Positions 1 through 8,950 of a stretch of DNA of 64,000 bases are shown one piece after another. The DNA lies in NCBI RefSeq assembly GCF_004959925.1, contig NZ_SPUW01000002.1, forward strand, positions 310,001-374,000, written 5' to 3'. The stretch's first letter is position 1, and each line of letters opens with the position of its first letter. A program made the position numbers and the translations under genes. The notes below the pieces were generated by a model. It was not told where the DNA came from and did no database searches. It was given only the letters and a program-made list of their open reading frames with translations. This stretch comes from Pseudooceanicola onchidii. GTDB lineage: Bacteria > Pseudomonadota > Alphaproteobacteria > Rhodobacterales > Rhodobacteraceae.

Positions 1-604
1 CGCCCGCAGGCGCGCCGGCTTCGATCATGATCTCGGCGATCTTGAGCGCGCAGAGCGGCGTGGTTTCGGACGGTTTGAAGACCATGGTGTTGCCGCAGGC
101 CAGCGCGGGCGCGGCCTTCCAGCAGGCGATCTGGGTGGGATAGTTCCAAGCCCCGATGCCGACGCAGACGCCAAGCGCCTCGCGCACCGTATAGACCCAG
201 TCCTCACCAAGCGGGATGTGTTCGCCGGTCAGCGTGCCCGCCAGACCGCCGAAATATTCCAGCGCATCGGCGGCCGAGGTCGCGTCGGCGACCAGCGTTT
301 CCTGCAGCGGTTTGCCGGTATCATAAGTCTCTAATACGGACAGATCGTGATTGCGTTCGCGGATGATCTGCGCCGCGCGGGTCAGGATCCGGCCCCGGTC
401 GCGCGGGGTCAGCGCGGCCCAGGCTGGCTGCGCGGCCTTGGCGGCGGCGAGCGCCTGATCGACGATCGACGGGGTGCCTGCATGGACCCGGGCGATTTCG
501 GCACCGGTCGCCGGATAGATCACCGGGATCGCGTCACCGGCGGTGTCTTCGACGTACTGACCGTTGATGAAATGGCTGGCGGTCGGCTGGGTGGCATAGG
601 GCAT
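1..604 (-). CDS. betB: Betaine aldehyde dehydrogenase, N-terminal part (cut by window edge)
   Basis: NAD(P)-dependent oxidation of betaine aldehyde to glycine betaine in the cytoplasm, the last step of osmoprotectant synthesis from choline. About 201 codons are visible, starting at the ATG complementary to 602-604. The start is placed one base after the betC stop codon. The visible part has the aldehyde dehydrogenase N-terminal Rossmann region with the GAWNYP oxyanion-loop motif and the cofactor-binding FKPSE motif. The catalytic Glu and Cys lie beyond base 1. It is co-transcribed with betI and betC; a choline dehydrogenase gene (betA) would be expected next, outside the window. Family identity is firm, and the betB assignment rests on the operon. 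Confidence 0.93.
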   Translation of the reverse strand, partial: MPYATQPTASHFINGQYVEDTAGDAIPVIYPATGAEIARVHAGTPSIVDQALAAAKAAQPAWAALTPRDRGRILTRAAQIIRERNHDLSVLETYDTGKPLQETLVADATSAADALEYFGGLAGTLTGEHIPLGEDWVYTVREALGVCVGIGAWNYPTQIACWKAAPALACGNTMVFKPSETTPLCALKIAEIMIEAGAPAG

Positions 605-605
605 C

Positions 606-2114
606 TTATTCTCCGCGCGGGAAGCGTTGGTTTTCCTCGACGACGTTCAGGTCCATGTGGTTGCGCATGTACCGGTCGGAGGCTTTCTGGAGCGGCTGGT
701 AATCCCAGGGATAGTAGGCGCCGTTGCGCAGCGCCTCGTAGACGATCCAGCGGCGGGCCTGGCTGCGGCGGACCTCATCGTCAAAACGTTCAAGGTTCCA
801 GCGGGCGTCGGCCTCGGCCTGGAACCGCGCCAGCGTGTCGGCATGGGCCGGGTCATCGGCAAGGTTCGTCAGTTCGTGCGGATCGGCGGCCAGATCGAAC
901 AGCTGATCGGGGTCCAGCGTGCAGCGGTTGTACTTGTATCGACCCTGAACAAGGGAAACCATGGGGGCATAGGAGGCCTCGGCCGCGTATTCCATGCGCA
1001 CGGGCGTTTCGCGGCTGACACCGTTTGCGTAGGGCACGAGCGATTCACCGGCGGTCCAGGGGGCAACCTCCTCCATCGAGATGCCGGCCAGATCGCAAAG
1101 CGTCGGGCAGACGTCGATGTTGGACACCGGATCCGTGACCAGACCGGGCGTGATCCCCTGGCCCGAGATCATCATCGGAACGCGCGACGACCCTTCATAG
1201 AAGGTCATCTTGAACCACAGCCCGCGCTCGCCCAGCATGTCGCCGTGGTCCGACACAAACAGGATCGTGGCTTCCTGCCTCGTGCGGTCGAGCACATCCA
1301 GGATCTCTCCGACCTTCTGGTCGAGGTAAGAGATGTTGGCGAAATAGGCACGGCGCGAGCGGCGGATGTCTTCGCGCGTGATGTCGAAGGACCGCCAGTC
1401 GTTGGCGTCGAAGATCCGTTTGGAATGGTTGTCCTGTTCGTCGTAGGGGATCGCGCCGATCTCGGGCTCAAGATGTTCGCAATCTTCGTAGAGGTCCCAG
1501 AATTCCTTGCGGGCGACATAGGGATCGTGCGGGTGGGTGAAGCTGACGGTCAGGCACCAGGGGCGGTCGTCGTGGCCGCGCGCCAGATCGTACAGCTTGC
1601 GGGTCGCGTTATAGGCGACCTCGTCATCGTACTCCATCTGGTTCGAGATCTCGGCGACCCCGGCCCCGGTGACCGACCCCATGTTGTGATACCACCAGTC
1701 GATGCGTTCACCCGGCTTGCGATAGTCCGGGGTCCAGCCGAAATCGGCCGGGTAGATGTCGGTGGTCAGCCGTTCCTCGAACCCGTGCATCTGGTCGGGG
1801 CCGACGAAATGCATCTTGCCCGACAGGCAGGTCTGGTATCCCGCGCGGCGCAGGTGGTGGGCATAGGTCGGCAGGTCCGACGGAAATTCGGCGGCGTTGT
1901 CATAGACCCCGGTGACCGACGGCAACTGGCCCGACATGAAGGACGCACGACCCGGCGCACAAAGCGGCGAGGCGGTGTAACAGTGACTAAACCGGGCGGA
2001 TTTCGCGGCCAGTTTCTTCATGTTGGGGGCGTGTAGCCAGTCAGCCGGGCCATCGGGGAACAGCGTCCCGTTCAACTGGTCGACCATGATGATGAGGATA
2101 TTTGGCTTGGTCAC
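606..2114 (-). CDS. betC: Choline-sulfatase
   Basis: Cytoplasmic type I sulfatase that hydrolyses choline-O-sulfate to choline and sulfate, feeding choline into betaine synthesis. The protein is 502 residues, the usual length. The formylglycine signature C-x-P-x-R appears as LCAPGRASF with Cys52. The N-terminal metal-binding segment reads NILIIMVDQ, and a second metal-site motif VSDHGDMLG lies near residue 289. It starts with GTG and overlaps the betI stop by four bases (GTGA), which indicates translational coupling. Its position between betI and betB matches the betICB order of rhizobia and roseobacters. Confidence 0.95.
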   Translation of the reverse strand: MTKPNILIIMVDQLNGTLFPDGPADWLHAPNMKKLAAKSARFSHCYTASPLCAPGRASFMSGQLPSVTGVYDNAAEFPSDLPTYAHHLRRAGYQTCLSGKMHFVGPDQMHGFEERLTTDIYPADFGWTPDYRKPGERIDWWYHNMGSVTGAGVAEISNQMEYDDEVAYNATRKLYDLARGHDDRPWCLTVSFTHPHDPYVARKEFWDLYEDCEHLEPEIGAIPYDEQDNHSKRIFDANDWRSFDITREDIRRSRRAYFANISYLDQKVGEILDVLDRTRQEATILFVSDHGDMLGERGLWFKMTFYEGSSRVPMMISGQGITPGLVTDPVSNIDVCPTLCDLAGISMEEVAPWTAGESLVPYANGVSRETPVRMEYAAEASYAPMVSLVQGRYKYNRCTLDPDQLFDLAADPHELTNLADDPAHADTLARFQAEADARWNLERFDDEVRRSQARRWIVYEALRNGAYYPWDYQPLQKASDRYMRNHMDLNVVEENQRFPRGE

Positions 2115-2683
2115 GATACGGCCTTCAGTTCGGAGTCGAGGGTGGCAAGGACATGGTCGGCGGCGTTCTGGCCGGTCATGTCATGGGGGTTCACGGCAAA
2201 GCGCAGGTAGATGCCGTCGATCAGGCCGCCCAGCCGTTCGGCAATGGCGGGGGCGCGGTCGTGGACCAGCGGGCGCAGATCGGCGGTCAGGTTGGATTGC
2301 AGCCGACGGTGATAGACCGACAGCAGGCGCCGCGCCTCGTCCGAGGTCTGGGCCAGGACGTAAAAGTTCAGCCAGGCGGCGACGGTATCGGCGCGGAAGT
2401 TCGACGGGCTGAAGCTGGCCCGGATCACGCCGCGCAGGCGATCGGTGTGCGAATCAGCGGCGGCCAGTGCGCCGCGCACCTCGGCCCCGTAGATCGTCAG
2501 CACGTACCGCATGGCCGCGAGGAACAGCCGTTCCTTGTCGCCGAAATAGTGAAACGCCAGGGCCGACGACACGCCGGCCCGCTTTGCAATCTGCCCTACG
2601 GTCACGTTCAGGGTGCCGGTTGCGCCGATTTCGTGGATCGTCGCTTCGACAAGCTGCTGCTTTCTTTCGGCAGTGGTGGCCAT
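2111..2683 (-). CDS. betI: TetR-family choline-responsive repressor BetI
   Basis: Represses the betaine genes until choline is present (known for BetI). The N-terminal TetR helix-turn-helix covers roughly residues 10-55 (RKQQLVEATIHEIG ... AGVSSALAFHYFGDKE), followed by the all-helical ligand and dimer domain. An in-frame ATG at 2719 would add 12 residues. The ATG at 2683 is preferred because the resulting N-terminus aligns with known BetI proteins, which begin a few residues before the (R/K)xQQL helix, and because a GGA lies upstream at suitable distance. The gene is first in the betI-betC-betB operon and is divergent from choX, with a palindromic operator between them. Confidence 0.92.
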   Translation of the reverse strand: MATTAERKQQLVEATIHEIGATGTLNVTVGQIAKRAGVSSALAFHYFGDKERLFLAAMRYVLTIYGAEVRGALAAADSHTDRLRGVIRASFSPSNFRADTVAAWLNFYVLAQTSDEARRLLSVYHRRLQSNLTADLRPLVHDRAPAIAERLGGLIDGIYLRFAVNPHDMTGQNAADHVLATLDSELKAVS

Positions 2684-2737
2684 GACCGGGGTTCCATCGC
2701 TTACAGAAACATGTTGCAATGTTCTGGTAGCCGTGGA

Positions 2738-2757
2738 TTGATTGACTGGTCAATCAA
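2738..2757. promoter_or_regulatory. BetI-type operator palindrome
   Basis: The 20-bp dyad TTGATTGACTGGTCAATCAA has perfect 9-bp arms around a 2-bp centre. It lies between betI (minus) and choX (plus), 32 bp before the choX start. The half-site resembles described BetI boxes (TTGATTGAAC-like). It is placed to repress both divergent transcripts at once. Binding is inferred. Confidence 0.8.
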
Positions 2758-2789
2758 AAACACGAAACCAAAAACCACAGGGAGTTCAC

Positions 2790-3704
2790 ATGCGCCTACT
2801 TTCCACAGTTTCCGCCCTGTCCCTCTGCCTTGCCGGTGCGGCAATGGCCGAGTGCGACAGCGTTGCGATGTCCGATGTCGGCTGGACCGACATCACCACC
2901 ACCACCTCGGCCGCCAAGCACGTGCTGGAAGCGTTGGGTTATGATGTCGACGTCAAGATCCTGTCCGTTCCGGTGACCTTCGCGTCGCTTGAATCCGACG
3001 ACGTTGACGTGTTCCTGGGCAACTGGATGCCCGCGCAATCCGGCGCCATCGGTCCCTACCTCGAGTCCGGTGAGATCGAATCGATCAACACCAACCTCGA
3101 AGGCACCAAGTACACGCTGGCCGTGCCGACCTACCTCTACGACAAAGGCCTGCAGTCTTACGCCGACATCCACAAGTTCAAGGACGAGCTGGACGGCAAG
3201 ATCTACGGGATCGAGCCCGGCAACGAAGGCAACGCCTACCTCGTGTCGCTGACCGAAGAGAACAAGTTCGACCTCGAAGGTTTCGAAGTCGTCGAGTCCT
3301 CGGAGCAGGGCATGCTGGCGCAGGTGTCGCGTTTCTACAAGAAAGAGGAAGCGGTCGTCTTCCTTGGCTGGGAACCGCACCCGATGAACGCCAACTTCTC
3401 GCTCAAGTACCTGCCGGGCGGCGAAGATTTCTTCGGCGGTGAAGGTGTCGTGCACACTGTGACCCGCAAGGGCTTCTCGGAAGAATGCCCGAACCTCGGC
3501 AAGCTGTTCGGCCAGATGGACTTCTCGCTCGAGATGGAGAACGGCATCATGGGTCAGATCCTGGATGACGGCGCCGATCCGGACGACGCCACGATGGAGT
3601 GGATCAAGGCGAACCCGGACACCGTGATGGGCTGGGTCGACGGTGTCACCACCGTTGACGGTGCCGAAGGCGCCGCCGCCGTGAAGGAAAAGCTGGGTCT
3701 CTGA
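2790..3704 (+). CDS. choX: Choline ABC transporter substrate-binding protein
   Basis: Periplasmic binding protein that delivers choline to the ChoW/ChoV importer. It has 304 residues with a signal peptide (MRLLSTVSALSLCLAGAAMA) cleaved before Glu-Cys. It belongs to the OpuAC/ProX glycine-betaine-binding fold. Trp and Tyr residues that could form the aromatic cation box are visible in DVGWTD, LGNWMP and LGWEPHP. The start was moved 16 codons in from the longest frame to place GGGAG seven bases upstream and a proper signal peptide at the N-terminus. It is first in choX-choW-choV and directly downstream of the BetI-type operator. Betaine or proline betaine are alternative ligands, but the bet context favours choline. 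Confidence 0.9.
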   Translation: MRLLSTVSALSLCLAGAAMAECDSVAMSDVGWTDITTTTSAAKHVLEALGYDVDVKILSVPVTFASLESDDVDVFLGNWMPAQSGAIGPYLESGEIESINTNLEGTKYTLAVPTYLYDKGLQSYADIHKFKDELDGKIYGIEPGNEGNAYLVSLTEENKFDLEGFEVVESSEQGMLAQVSRFYKKEEAVVFLGWEPHPMNANFSLKYLPGGEDFFGGEGVVHTVTRKGFSEECPNLGKLFGQMDFSLEMENGIMGQILDDGADPDDATMEWIKANPDTVMGWVDGVTTVDGAEGAAAVKEKLGL

Positions 3705-3716
3705 TCCGGCATCCAG

Positions 3717-3745
3717 AACCCCGCCGCCGCAAGGCCGGCGGGGTT
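3717..3745 (+). terminator. Intercistronic hairpin between choX and choW
   Basis: Perfect 10-bp GC-rich stem (AACCCCGCCG / CGGCGGGGTT) with a 9-base loop, 13 bases after the choX stop and with no T-tract. Hairpins at this place usually stabilise the binding-protein mRNA or act as partial terminators, so that more binding protein than permease is made. Confidence 0.7.
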
Positions 3746-3815
3746 CGCATTTCTGGGCCGGCGTGCCCGGACAAGACGACAACGACCCCGAAAAGAGGGT
3801 CCAACACAGGGGATA

Positions 3816-4658
3816 GTGCCATTGGATTGGCTCACGGATAACAAGATACCTGTCGGCAAGGCGGCAGCGTCGATCTTCGAATGGGTGCGCGACAACGGGG
3901 AATGGTTCCTTGATTTCCTCTCCATGGTGATGGAGGCGCTGATCGACGGCATCCTCTTCGTCCTGCAGGGACCGCATCCGATGATCGTCGTCGCGGTCTT
4001 CGTCGCCCTCACCTATTACCTGCAGCGCAGCTGGAAGGTCGCGCTGTTTGTCCTGCTGGGCTTCCTGTTCATTCTGAACCAGGGCTACTGGGACGAAACC
4101 ACGGAATCGCTGACGCTGGTGCTGTCGGCCTGCGTGGTCTGCATGGCCATCGGGGTGCCGATCGGCATCTTCACCGCGCACCGGCCCCGGGCCTATACCT
4201 ACGTGCGGCCGATCCTCGACCTGATGCAGACGTTGCCCACCTTCGTCTACCTGATCCCCGCAATCGTGTTCTTCGGCATCGGGATGGTCCCGGGCCTGAT
4301 CGCGACGGTGATCTTCGTGCTGCCCGCACCGATCCGGCTGACGCATCTGGGCGTGTCCTCGACCCCGCAGGCGCTGTTAGAGGCTGCGCGGGCCTTTGGC
4401 GCGACGCCCCGCCAGACGCTCTACAAGGTCGAACTGCCCTATGCGCTGCCGCAGATCATGGCGGGTCTGAACCAGACCATCATGCTGTCGCTGTCGATGG
4501 TCGTGGTCGCCGCGCTGGTCGGCGCCAACGGGCTTGGCGTGCCGGTCGTGCGGGCGCTGAACCAGGTGAACACGGCGCTCGGCTTTGAATCGGGCTTCGT
4601 CATCGTGGTGGTCGCGATCATGCTGGACCGCATCCTGAACCTTGGAGGCCGGAAATGA
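3816..4658 (+). CDS. choW: Choline ABC transporter permease
   Basis: Inner-membrane permease of the ProW/OpuAB type; 280 residues. About six hydrophobic segments are visible (for example MIVVAVFVALTYYL, VALFVLLGFLFILN, LVLSACVVCMAIGVPIGIF). The EAA loop that docks the ATPase is visible as EAARAFGATPRQTLYKVELP, around residues 191-210. It starts with GTG at 3816, preceded by AGGGG. Its last four bases overlap the choV start (ATGA), showing translational coupling to the ATPase gene. Together with ChoX and ChoV it forms a type I importer for choline or related quaternary amines. Confidence 0.92.
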   Translation: MPLDWLTDNKIPVGKAAASIFEWVRDNGEWFLDFLSMVMEALIDGILFVLQGPHPMIVVAVFVALTYYLQRSWKVALFVLLGFLFILNQGYWDETTESLTLVLSACVVCMAIGVPIGIFTAHRPRAYTYVRPILDLMQTLPTFVYLIPAIVFFGIGMVPGLIATVIFVLPAPIRLTHLGVSSTPQALLEAARAFGATPRQTLYKVELPYALPQIMAGLNQTIMLSLSMVVVAALVGANGLGVPVVRALNQVNTALGFESGFVIVVVAIMLDRILNLGGRK

Positions 4659-5683
4659 GCGTCGCCGTCGATATCGATAACGTCTCGATCGTCTTCGGGA
4701 AGGAACCCGACAAGGCGCTGCCCCTGATGGACAAGGGGCAGGAGCGTGGGGAAATCCAGGCTTCTACCGGCCAGGTTCTGGGCGTGCATGACTGCACCCT
4801 GCAGGTCGAAGAGGGCGAGATCCTCGTGCTCATGGGTCTGTCCGGGTCCGGCAAATCGACCCTGTTGCGGGCTGTTAACGGCCTGAACCCCGTCGTGCGC
4901 GGTGCGGTGAAGGTCAACGACGGCAACGGCATGGTCGATGTGACCCATTCCGACCCCGCGACCCTGCGGCGGCTGCGGATGCATCACATCGCCATGGTGT
5001 TCCAGCAGTTCGGCCTGCTGCCCTGGCGGACCGTGCGTGAAAACGTCGGGCTGCCGCTGGAATTGGCAGGGATGTCCACCAAGGAGGCCGACGCCAAGAT
5101 CGACGAACAACTGGCGCTGGTCGGCCTGTCGGACTGGGCCGAACGCAAGGTGGGCGAGCTGTCGGGCGGCATGCAGCAGCGCGTCGGCCTGGCGCGGGCG
5201 TTCGTCACGCAGGCGCCGATCCTGCTGATGGACGAACCGTTCTCGGCGCTCGACCCGCTGATCCGGACCAAGCTGCAGGACGAACTTCTGGAACTGCAGC
5301 AGAAGTTGAAGCGCACGCTGATCTTCGTGTCCCACGACCTCGACGAGGCGTTCAAGCTGGGCAACAAGATCGCCATCATGGAGGGCGGCCGCATCGTGCA
5401 GATGGGCACCCCGCAGGATATCTTCCGCGATCCGAAGAACGACTACGTCAAGGATTTCGTGCAGCATATGAACCCGCTTGGCGTGCTGCGTGCACGGGAT
5501 CTGATGCGGCCTGCGGCGGGAACCCCGGTGATGACGATCGAGGCCGACGGGCTGATCCGCGACAGCATGGAACAGATGATCGGATCGACCGGTCCGATCG
5601 GTGTGGTCGAAAACGGCGCCGTGATCGGAGAGCTGTCGAAGGACGACCTGCTGCGAGGTCTGGCGAACCCGTCTGGCGCGTGA
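4655..5683 (+). CDS. choV: Choline ABC transporter ATP-binding protein
   Basis: ATPase subunit energising choline uptake; 342 residues, ProV/OpuAA type. Walker A is GLSGSGKST (residues 61-69), the signature is LSGGMQQR (about 169-176) and Walker B is ILLMDEPFSALD, followed by the switch His in VSHDLDEA. The C-terminal stretch (PVMTIEADGLIRDSMEQMIG) looks like a short CBS-type regulatory region; in OpuA/ProV transporters such domains sense ionic strength. It starts inside the end of choW and is the last gene of the operon. A hairpin with T-tract follows about 200 bases downstream. Confidence 0.93.
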   Translation: MSVAVDIDNVSIVFGKEPDKALPLMDKGQERGEIQASTGQVLGVHDCTLQVEEGEILVLMGLSGSGKSTLLRAVNGLNPVVRGAVKVNDGNGMVDVTHSDPATLRRLRMHHIAMVFQQFGLLPWRTVRENVGLPLELAGMSTKEADAKIDEQLALVGLSDWAERKVGELSGGMQQRVGLARAFVTQAPILLMDEPFSALDPLIRTKLQDELLELQQKLKRTLIFVSHDLDEAFKLGNKIAIMEGGRIVQMGTPQDIFRDPKNDYVKDFVQHMNPLGVLRARDLMRPAAGTPVMTIEADGLIRDSMEQMIGSTGPIGVVENGAVIGELSKDDLLRGLANPSGA

Positions 5684-5809
5684 TTGGCCCGGTATAGGGT
5701 CGAAACAGACAGAGGGCGGCGCCCGACCGCGGGTGGGCGTCGTCCGGTTCCGGTCTTCGCTTTATGTCGCCTTCACCCGTTCGGTCTAACCCCGCGCTAA
5801 CGGTGAAAT

Positions 5810-5838
5810 AGCGCCCGCCCGGGGGGCGGTCGGGCGCT
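5810..5838. other. GC-rich hairpin in the choV-dapA gap
   Basis: The 255-bp gap between choV and dapA contains no plausible gene. It holds an 8-bp perfect inverted repeat (AGCGCCCG / CGGGCGCT, 13-base loop) and further downstream the shared terminator. The hairpin lacks a T-tract; it may pause RNA polymerase or protect the choV 3' end. Confidence 0.4.
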
Positions 5839-5885
5839 GCCCGGGCCGCTGCGCGGCCGCATCGGGCCGGGATCGACCACCCAAC

Positions 5886-5914
5886 AAAAAAGCCAGCGGG
5901 ATCCGCTGGCTTTT
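5886..5914. terminator. Bidirectional terminator between choV and dapA
   Basis: The 9-bp stem AGCCAGCGG / CCGCTGGCT is flanked by A5 on the left and by TTTT on the right, so it reads as a Rho-independent terminator on both strands. It lies between the convergent choV (ends 5683) and dapA (ends 5939) genes. Confidence 0.85.
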
Positions 5915-5938
5915 CTCATCTCTCAATCCGGGGGATTT

Positions 5939-6814
5939 TCAGTTCAACAGACCCGCGTGGCGCAGACCGGCGCGCAGCTTTTCCTTGGTGTCGTCCGTCA
6001 CCGTCATCAGCGGCAGGCGCACTTCGTCGGAACACAGGCCCAGTTCGGACATGGCGAATTTGACCCCGCAGAGGCCCGGTTCGGTGAACACGGCCTCGTG
6101 CAGCGGCATCAGCCGGTCCTGGTAATCCAGCGCGGTCTTGTAGTCGCCCGCGGCGCAGGCCGCCTGCATCTCGGCGCAGAGCTTGGGCGCGACGTTCGCG
6201 GTGACCGAAATGCAGCCAACCCCGCCCATGGCGTTGAAGCCGACGGCGGTGGCGTCCTCTCCGGACAGCTGGATGAATTCGGCGCCGCAGGTCATGCGCT
6301 GCAGGGCGACGCGATCCAGTTTGGCGGTGGCATCCTTGACCCCGACGATGCGCGGCAGCTTCGCCAGTTCGCCCATGGTTTCGGGGGTCATGTCGATGAC
6401 CGACCGGGGCGGGATGTTGTAGATGATGATCGGCAGGTCACAGGCGTCGTGCATCGCGGTGAAATGGGCGATCAGACCGCGCTGTGTCGGCTTGTTGTAA
6501 TAGGGCGTGACCACCAGCGCGCCATCGGCGCCCACGTCGGCGGCATGCTTGATCAGACGCACGCCTTCCTTGGTGTTGTTCGCGCCCGCGCCGGCGATGA
6601 CCGGAATGCGACCGGCGGCGAATTCCACGACCTTTTCGACGACGATCTCGTGTTCGCGCAGCGACAGGGTCGGCGATTCGCCGGTGGTGCCGACGGGAAC
6701 CAGTCCGTTGGACCCCTGTTCCACATGCCAGTCGACCAGCTTTTTAAGGCACTCAAGATCCAACTCGCCGTCCTTGAACGGCGTGACGAGGGCGGGAAGT
6801 GACCCGTGAAACAT
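5939..6814 (-). CDS. dapA: 4-hydroxy-tetrahydrodipicolinate synthase
   Basis: Condenses pyruvate with aspartate semialdehyde in the lysine/diaminopimelate pathway; cytoplasmic TIM barrel of 291 residues, the typical length. Visible motifs are GTTGESPTL (residues 42-50), the catalytic Tyr in IIYNIPPRS (about 132), and the Schiff-base Lys in IVGVKDAT (about 161). The good match to true DapA, including the conserved Arg of IPPRS, argues against a related N-acetylneuraminate lyase or KDG aldolase. It is divergent from the lytic transglycosylase gene, so a cell-wall precursor gene sits next to a cell-wall recycling gene. Confidence 0.95.
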   Translation of the reverse strand: MFHGSLPALVTPFKDGELDLECLKKLVDWHVEQGSNGLVPVGTTGESPTLSLREHEIVVEKVVEFAAGRIPVIAGAGANNTKEGVRLIKHAADVGADGALVVTPYYNKPTQRGLIAHFTAMHDACDLPIIIYNIPPRSVIDMTPETMGELAKLPRIVGVKDATAKLDRVALQRMTCGAEFIQLSGEDATAVGFNAMGGVGCISVTANVAPKLCAEMQAACAAGDYKTALDYQDRLMPLHEAVFTEPGLCGVKFAMSELGLCSDEVRLPLMTVTDDTKEKLRAGLRHAGLLN

Positions 6815-6889
6815 GACACGCTCCTTTCGTGTGGCGGGTAGGCTGAGGCCGTCCCGGTTGCGGATCCCCGCCTGTGATCGTCACAGTCC

Positions 6890-6917
6890 TTGATGCGTCG
6901 CGGGGCTAGGTTACATT
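6890..6917 (+). promoter_or_regulatory. Candidate sigma-70-type promoter for the lytic transglycosylase
   Basis: TTGATG (6890-6895), a 16-base spacer, then TACATT (6912-6917). It would start transcription near 6925, upstream of the chosen start at 6950. This is one reason to reject the longer frame that begins at 6890. Confidence 0.4.
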
Positions 6918-6949
6918 CGTCTGGTGTCTATCCGGGGTCTGCATCGGAA

Positions 6950-8950
6950 ATGCAAGCAATACTGCGCCTTGGCGGGCTGCTCTTGGGGTTGGGTTGGCTT
7001 GGTACCGTGACGGTGCCGGGCGCGCAGGCCATGGACCACCTGATCCGCGATATCGTGCCGCGTCCGCTGGCCTCGGCCCTGTCGGCCGCGCGGTCGGGGG
7101 ACTGGGACAAGGCGGCGTCGATCGCGGCGCGCGACGGCAAGGTGGCCGAGGATCTGATCCTCTGGACCCGGCTTCGTTCGGGCGCGGGCAGGCCGGACGA
7201 AATCCTGGCATTTCTTGACAGCAACGCCCATTGGCCCGGTCTTGATTACCTGCGCCGCCAAAGCGAACCCGCCTTCGACACCGCCAGTGACGCGCAGGTG
7301 CTTGAGTTCTTCGACGGCCGGACCCCGCAGACCGGAAAGGGCGCCTTGCGCCATGCGCTGGCGCTGGCTGAAACCGGGCAGGTGGGCGAGGCCGAGGCGA
7401 CCATCGTGCTGGCCTGGCGGACGCTGGATCTGGACGCCGCCGAACACGACGCCTTCATCGCGCGCTACGGGACCCTGTTGCAGCCGCATCACGCCGCGCG
7501 CCTGTCACAGTCGATCTGGGAAGGCCGCAGCGGCGACATCACCCGGATGATCGAAATCGTCGGCGGCGATCAGGCCCGGCTGGCCCGCGCGCGACTGGCG
7601 CTGAAGGGGCAGGACGCCGGTGTCGATGCGCTGATCGATGCTCTGCCCGAGGCGATGAAGGACGATCCCGGGCTGGCCTATGACCGGTTCACCTGGCGCG
7701 TTGCCAAGGGGCTGCGCGACGATGCCAAGCAACTTCTGCTGGAACAGAGCCGCATTCCGAACGGTCTGGGCTATCCCGAGGACTGGGCGAACCACCGTCG
7801 GTCCTACGCCCGCGAGGAAATGCGCACCGGCAGCGCCGAGCGGGCCTATGAGATGGCGGCGAACCACCAGCTGACCGAAGGCGGCAGCTTTGCCGACCTT
7901 GAATGGCTGGCCGGGTACATTGCGCTGCGGTACCTCAAGCAGCCCGAGGTGGCGCTGACCCATTTCGTCCGGTTGCAGGCCAGGGTGCAGACGCCGATTT
8001 CCCTTGGTCGGGCGGGGTACTGGCGCGGCCGGGCGCTTGAAGCCTTGGGTCGGCAGGACGAGGCGGGCGCGGCCTACCGCGCCGGGGGGGATCAGCAGAC
8101 GACCTTCTACGGGCTTCTGGCCGCTGAAAAGGCCGGTATTCCCTTTGATCAGAGCCTTGCGGGGCAGATGCAGGGCAAGCGCTGGCAAGAGACGACGCTG
8201 GCGCGCAGCGACCTTCGGGCGGCGGTGATGATGCTGCGGGCCGCCGGAGTGAATTTCGAAGCCGAACGTTTCCTGCGGCACATGGCGGAAACCGCGACGA
8301 TGGAGGAACTTCTGAGCCTCGGTCGCATGGTCGAAGAGGCCGGGGATCCGCATCTTGAGGTGATGCTGGGCAAAGAGGCCGCGCAGCGTGGCATCGTCCT
8401 GCCGCGCCACTACTACGCCCTGCATCCGATGGTGGAACAGAAGCTTCCGATCGCCACCGAGATGGCGCTTGCGATCGCCCGGCGCGAAAGCGAATTCGAT
8501 CCGTCGGTCACCTCGCAGGTCGGCGCACGCGGCCTGATGCAGCTGATGCCGCGCACCGCGCAGGCCATGGCGCAGAAGATCGGCGACAGCGAAGACGTGG
8601 CCGCGCGGCTGGGGCAATGGCCCTACAACGCGCGGCTCGGGTCGGCCTACCTGGCGCAGCTGGCGCGCGACTTCAACGGCAACGTCATGCTGGTGTCGGT
8701 TGGCTACAACGCCGGTCCCAGTCGCGCCGAAAGCTGGCGCGCGATCAACGGCGACCCGAGTTTGGGCGGCGTCGATCCTGTCGACTGGGTCGAACACATC
8801 CCCTTCCGCGAAACGCGCAACTACGTGCAGCGGGTGGCGGAAAGCCTGCCGATCTACCGCGCGCGGCTGGGCAAGCCGCCCCTGCCGGTGCCCTTCACGA
8901 CCGAATTGATGGGATCAACGCTGACGACGTTCGCGCCACAGGGTGAATAG
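6950..8950 (+). CDS. Soluble lytic murein transglycosylase (Slt70-like)
   Basis: Periplasmic enzyme that cleaves peptidoglycan glycan strands to 1,6-anhydro products. It has 666 residues. A signal peptide (LGGLLLGLGWLGTVTVPGAQA) is followed by a long alpha-helical superhelix of TPR-like pairs and a C-terminal SLT domain. The catalytic Glu is in IARRESEFDPSV, followed by GARGLMQLMPRTA and NVMLVSVGYNAGP, the standard family-1 motifs. The start at 6950 places the signal peptide at the N-terminus; an in-frame ATG at 6890 would add 20 non-hydrophobic residues and precede the promoter. The last 36 bases overlap, tail to tail, the next gene on the other strand. Confidence 0.92.
   Translation: MQAILRLGGLLLGLGWLGTVTVPGAQAMDHLIRDIVPRPLASALSAARSGDWDKAASIAARDGKVAEDLILWTRLRSGAGRPDEILAFLDSNAHWPGLDYLRRQSEPAFDTASDAQVLEFFDGRTPQTGKGALRHALALAETGQVGEAEATIVLAWRTLDLDAAEHDAFIARYGTLLQPHHAARLSQSIWEGRSGDITRMIEIVGGDQARLARARLALKGQDAGVDALIDALPEAMKDDPGLAYDRFTWRVAKGLRDDAKQLLLEQSRIPNGLGYPEDWANHRRSYAREEMRTGSAERAYEMAANHQLTEGGSFADLEWLAGYIALRYLKQPEVALTHFVRLQARVQTPISLGRAGYWRGRALEALGRQDEAGAAYRAGGDQQTTFYGLLAAEKAGIPFDQSLAGQMQGKRWQETTLARSDLRAAVMMLRAAGVNFEAERFLRHMAETATMEELLSLGRMVEEAGDPHLEVMLGKEAAQRGIVLPRHYYALHPMVEQKLPIATEMALAIARRESEFDPSVTSQVGARGLMQLMPRTAQAMAQKIGDSEDVAARLGQWPYNARLGSAYLAQLARDFNGNVMLVSVGYNAGPSRAESWRAINGDPSLGGVDPVDWVEHIPFRETRNYVQRVAESLPIYRARLGKPPLPVPFTTELMGSTLTTFAPQGE

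Noticed and set aside
606-2036. Plus-strand frames of 223 and 469 codons opposite betB/betC
   Set aside because: Shadows of the betB and betC genes, which have clear catalytic motifs.
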